A stretch of 6,155 nt of DNA from contig CADCOX010000010.1 of NCBI GenBank assembly GCA_902803195.1, forward strand, positions 1-6,155, written 5' to 3'. The position numbers and the translations under genes are program-made. This document shows, piece by piece, positions 6,146-6,155 of this stretch. Source of the DNA: an uncultured Bacteroidales bacterium. GTDB taxonomy: Bacteria; Bacteroidota; Bacteroidia; Bacteroidales; Bacteroidaceae. The notes beneath the pieces are model-generated. The model searched no databases, had not been told where the DNA came from, and saw only the letters and a list, made by a program, of their open reading frames with translations. The first letter of the stretch is position 1. Every line of letters begins with the position of its first letter.

Positions 6146-6155
6146 GAATAAAGGG

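Larger units (their letters stand above)
5901..6155. other. Non-coding or decayed stretch downstream of the AraC-type gene
   Basis: No convincing gene lies in these 255 bases before the window ends. A small hairpin (AAGGA/TCCTT, within about 5920-5933) follows the AraC-type stop codon but has no T run, so I do not call it a terminator. On the minus strand two overlapping frames are open for 44 and 40 codons. From 6095 a long imperfect inverted repeat begins. Together this looks like a repeat-bearing spacer or the remnant of a former gene rather than an active locus. Confidence 0.6.

Overview
The window looks like chromosomal DNA from a member of the Bacteroidota, most likely Bacteroidales and perhaps a Prevotella-like gut or rumen species. 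Two observations support this. Both strong promoters match the Bacteroidota consensus TTTG-N19-21-TAnnTTTG, and none of the three genes has a Shine-Dalgarno sequence before its start. The gene content also fits: a secreted multi-domain GH51 arabinofuranosidase and a small AraC-type DNA-binding protein. The genus is inference.

Layout: positions 1-34 hold an intrinsic terminator for the leftmost gene. Positions 89-2581 (minus strand) encode an 830-residue exported GH51 alpha-L-arabinofuranosidase with two accessory beta-sandwich-like insertions. Positions 2582-2733 are a 152-bp divergent promoter region with one near-ideal Bacteroidota promoter facing each way. Positions 2734-5427 (plus strand) encode an 897-residue coiled-coil protein with a CxxC zinc hook at its exact middle (C439/C442), resembling the arms and hook of SbcC/Rad50. 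It has no ATPase head at either end. Seventeen bases later, positions 5445-5900 encode a 151-residue protein that is essentially a lone AraC-type double helix-turn-helix domain. Positions 5901-6155 hold no convincing gene, but contain an ATG-less 44-codon open frame on the minus strand and a long imperfect hairpin of a type that looks like a dispersed repeat.

How the parts fit: the arabinofuranosidase is a stand-alone polysaccharide-degradation gene with its own promoter and terminator, and no SusC/SusD partners are visible here. The two plus-strand genes appear to form a separate operon from one promoter. That pair, a headless SbcC-like zinc-hook protein plus a sensor-less AraC-type protein, is the unusual part of the window. 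An in-frame stop at 2722-2724, twelve bases before the start, shows that the missing N-terminal ATPase half is not hidden upstream. The downstream gene is intact and unrelated, so the C-terminal half is not there either. The function of the pair is unknown. One testable idea is that the hook protein pairs through zinc with the hook of a genuine SbcC encoded elsewhere.
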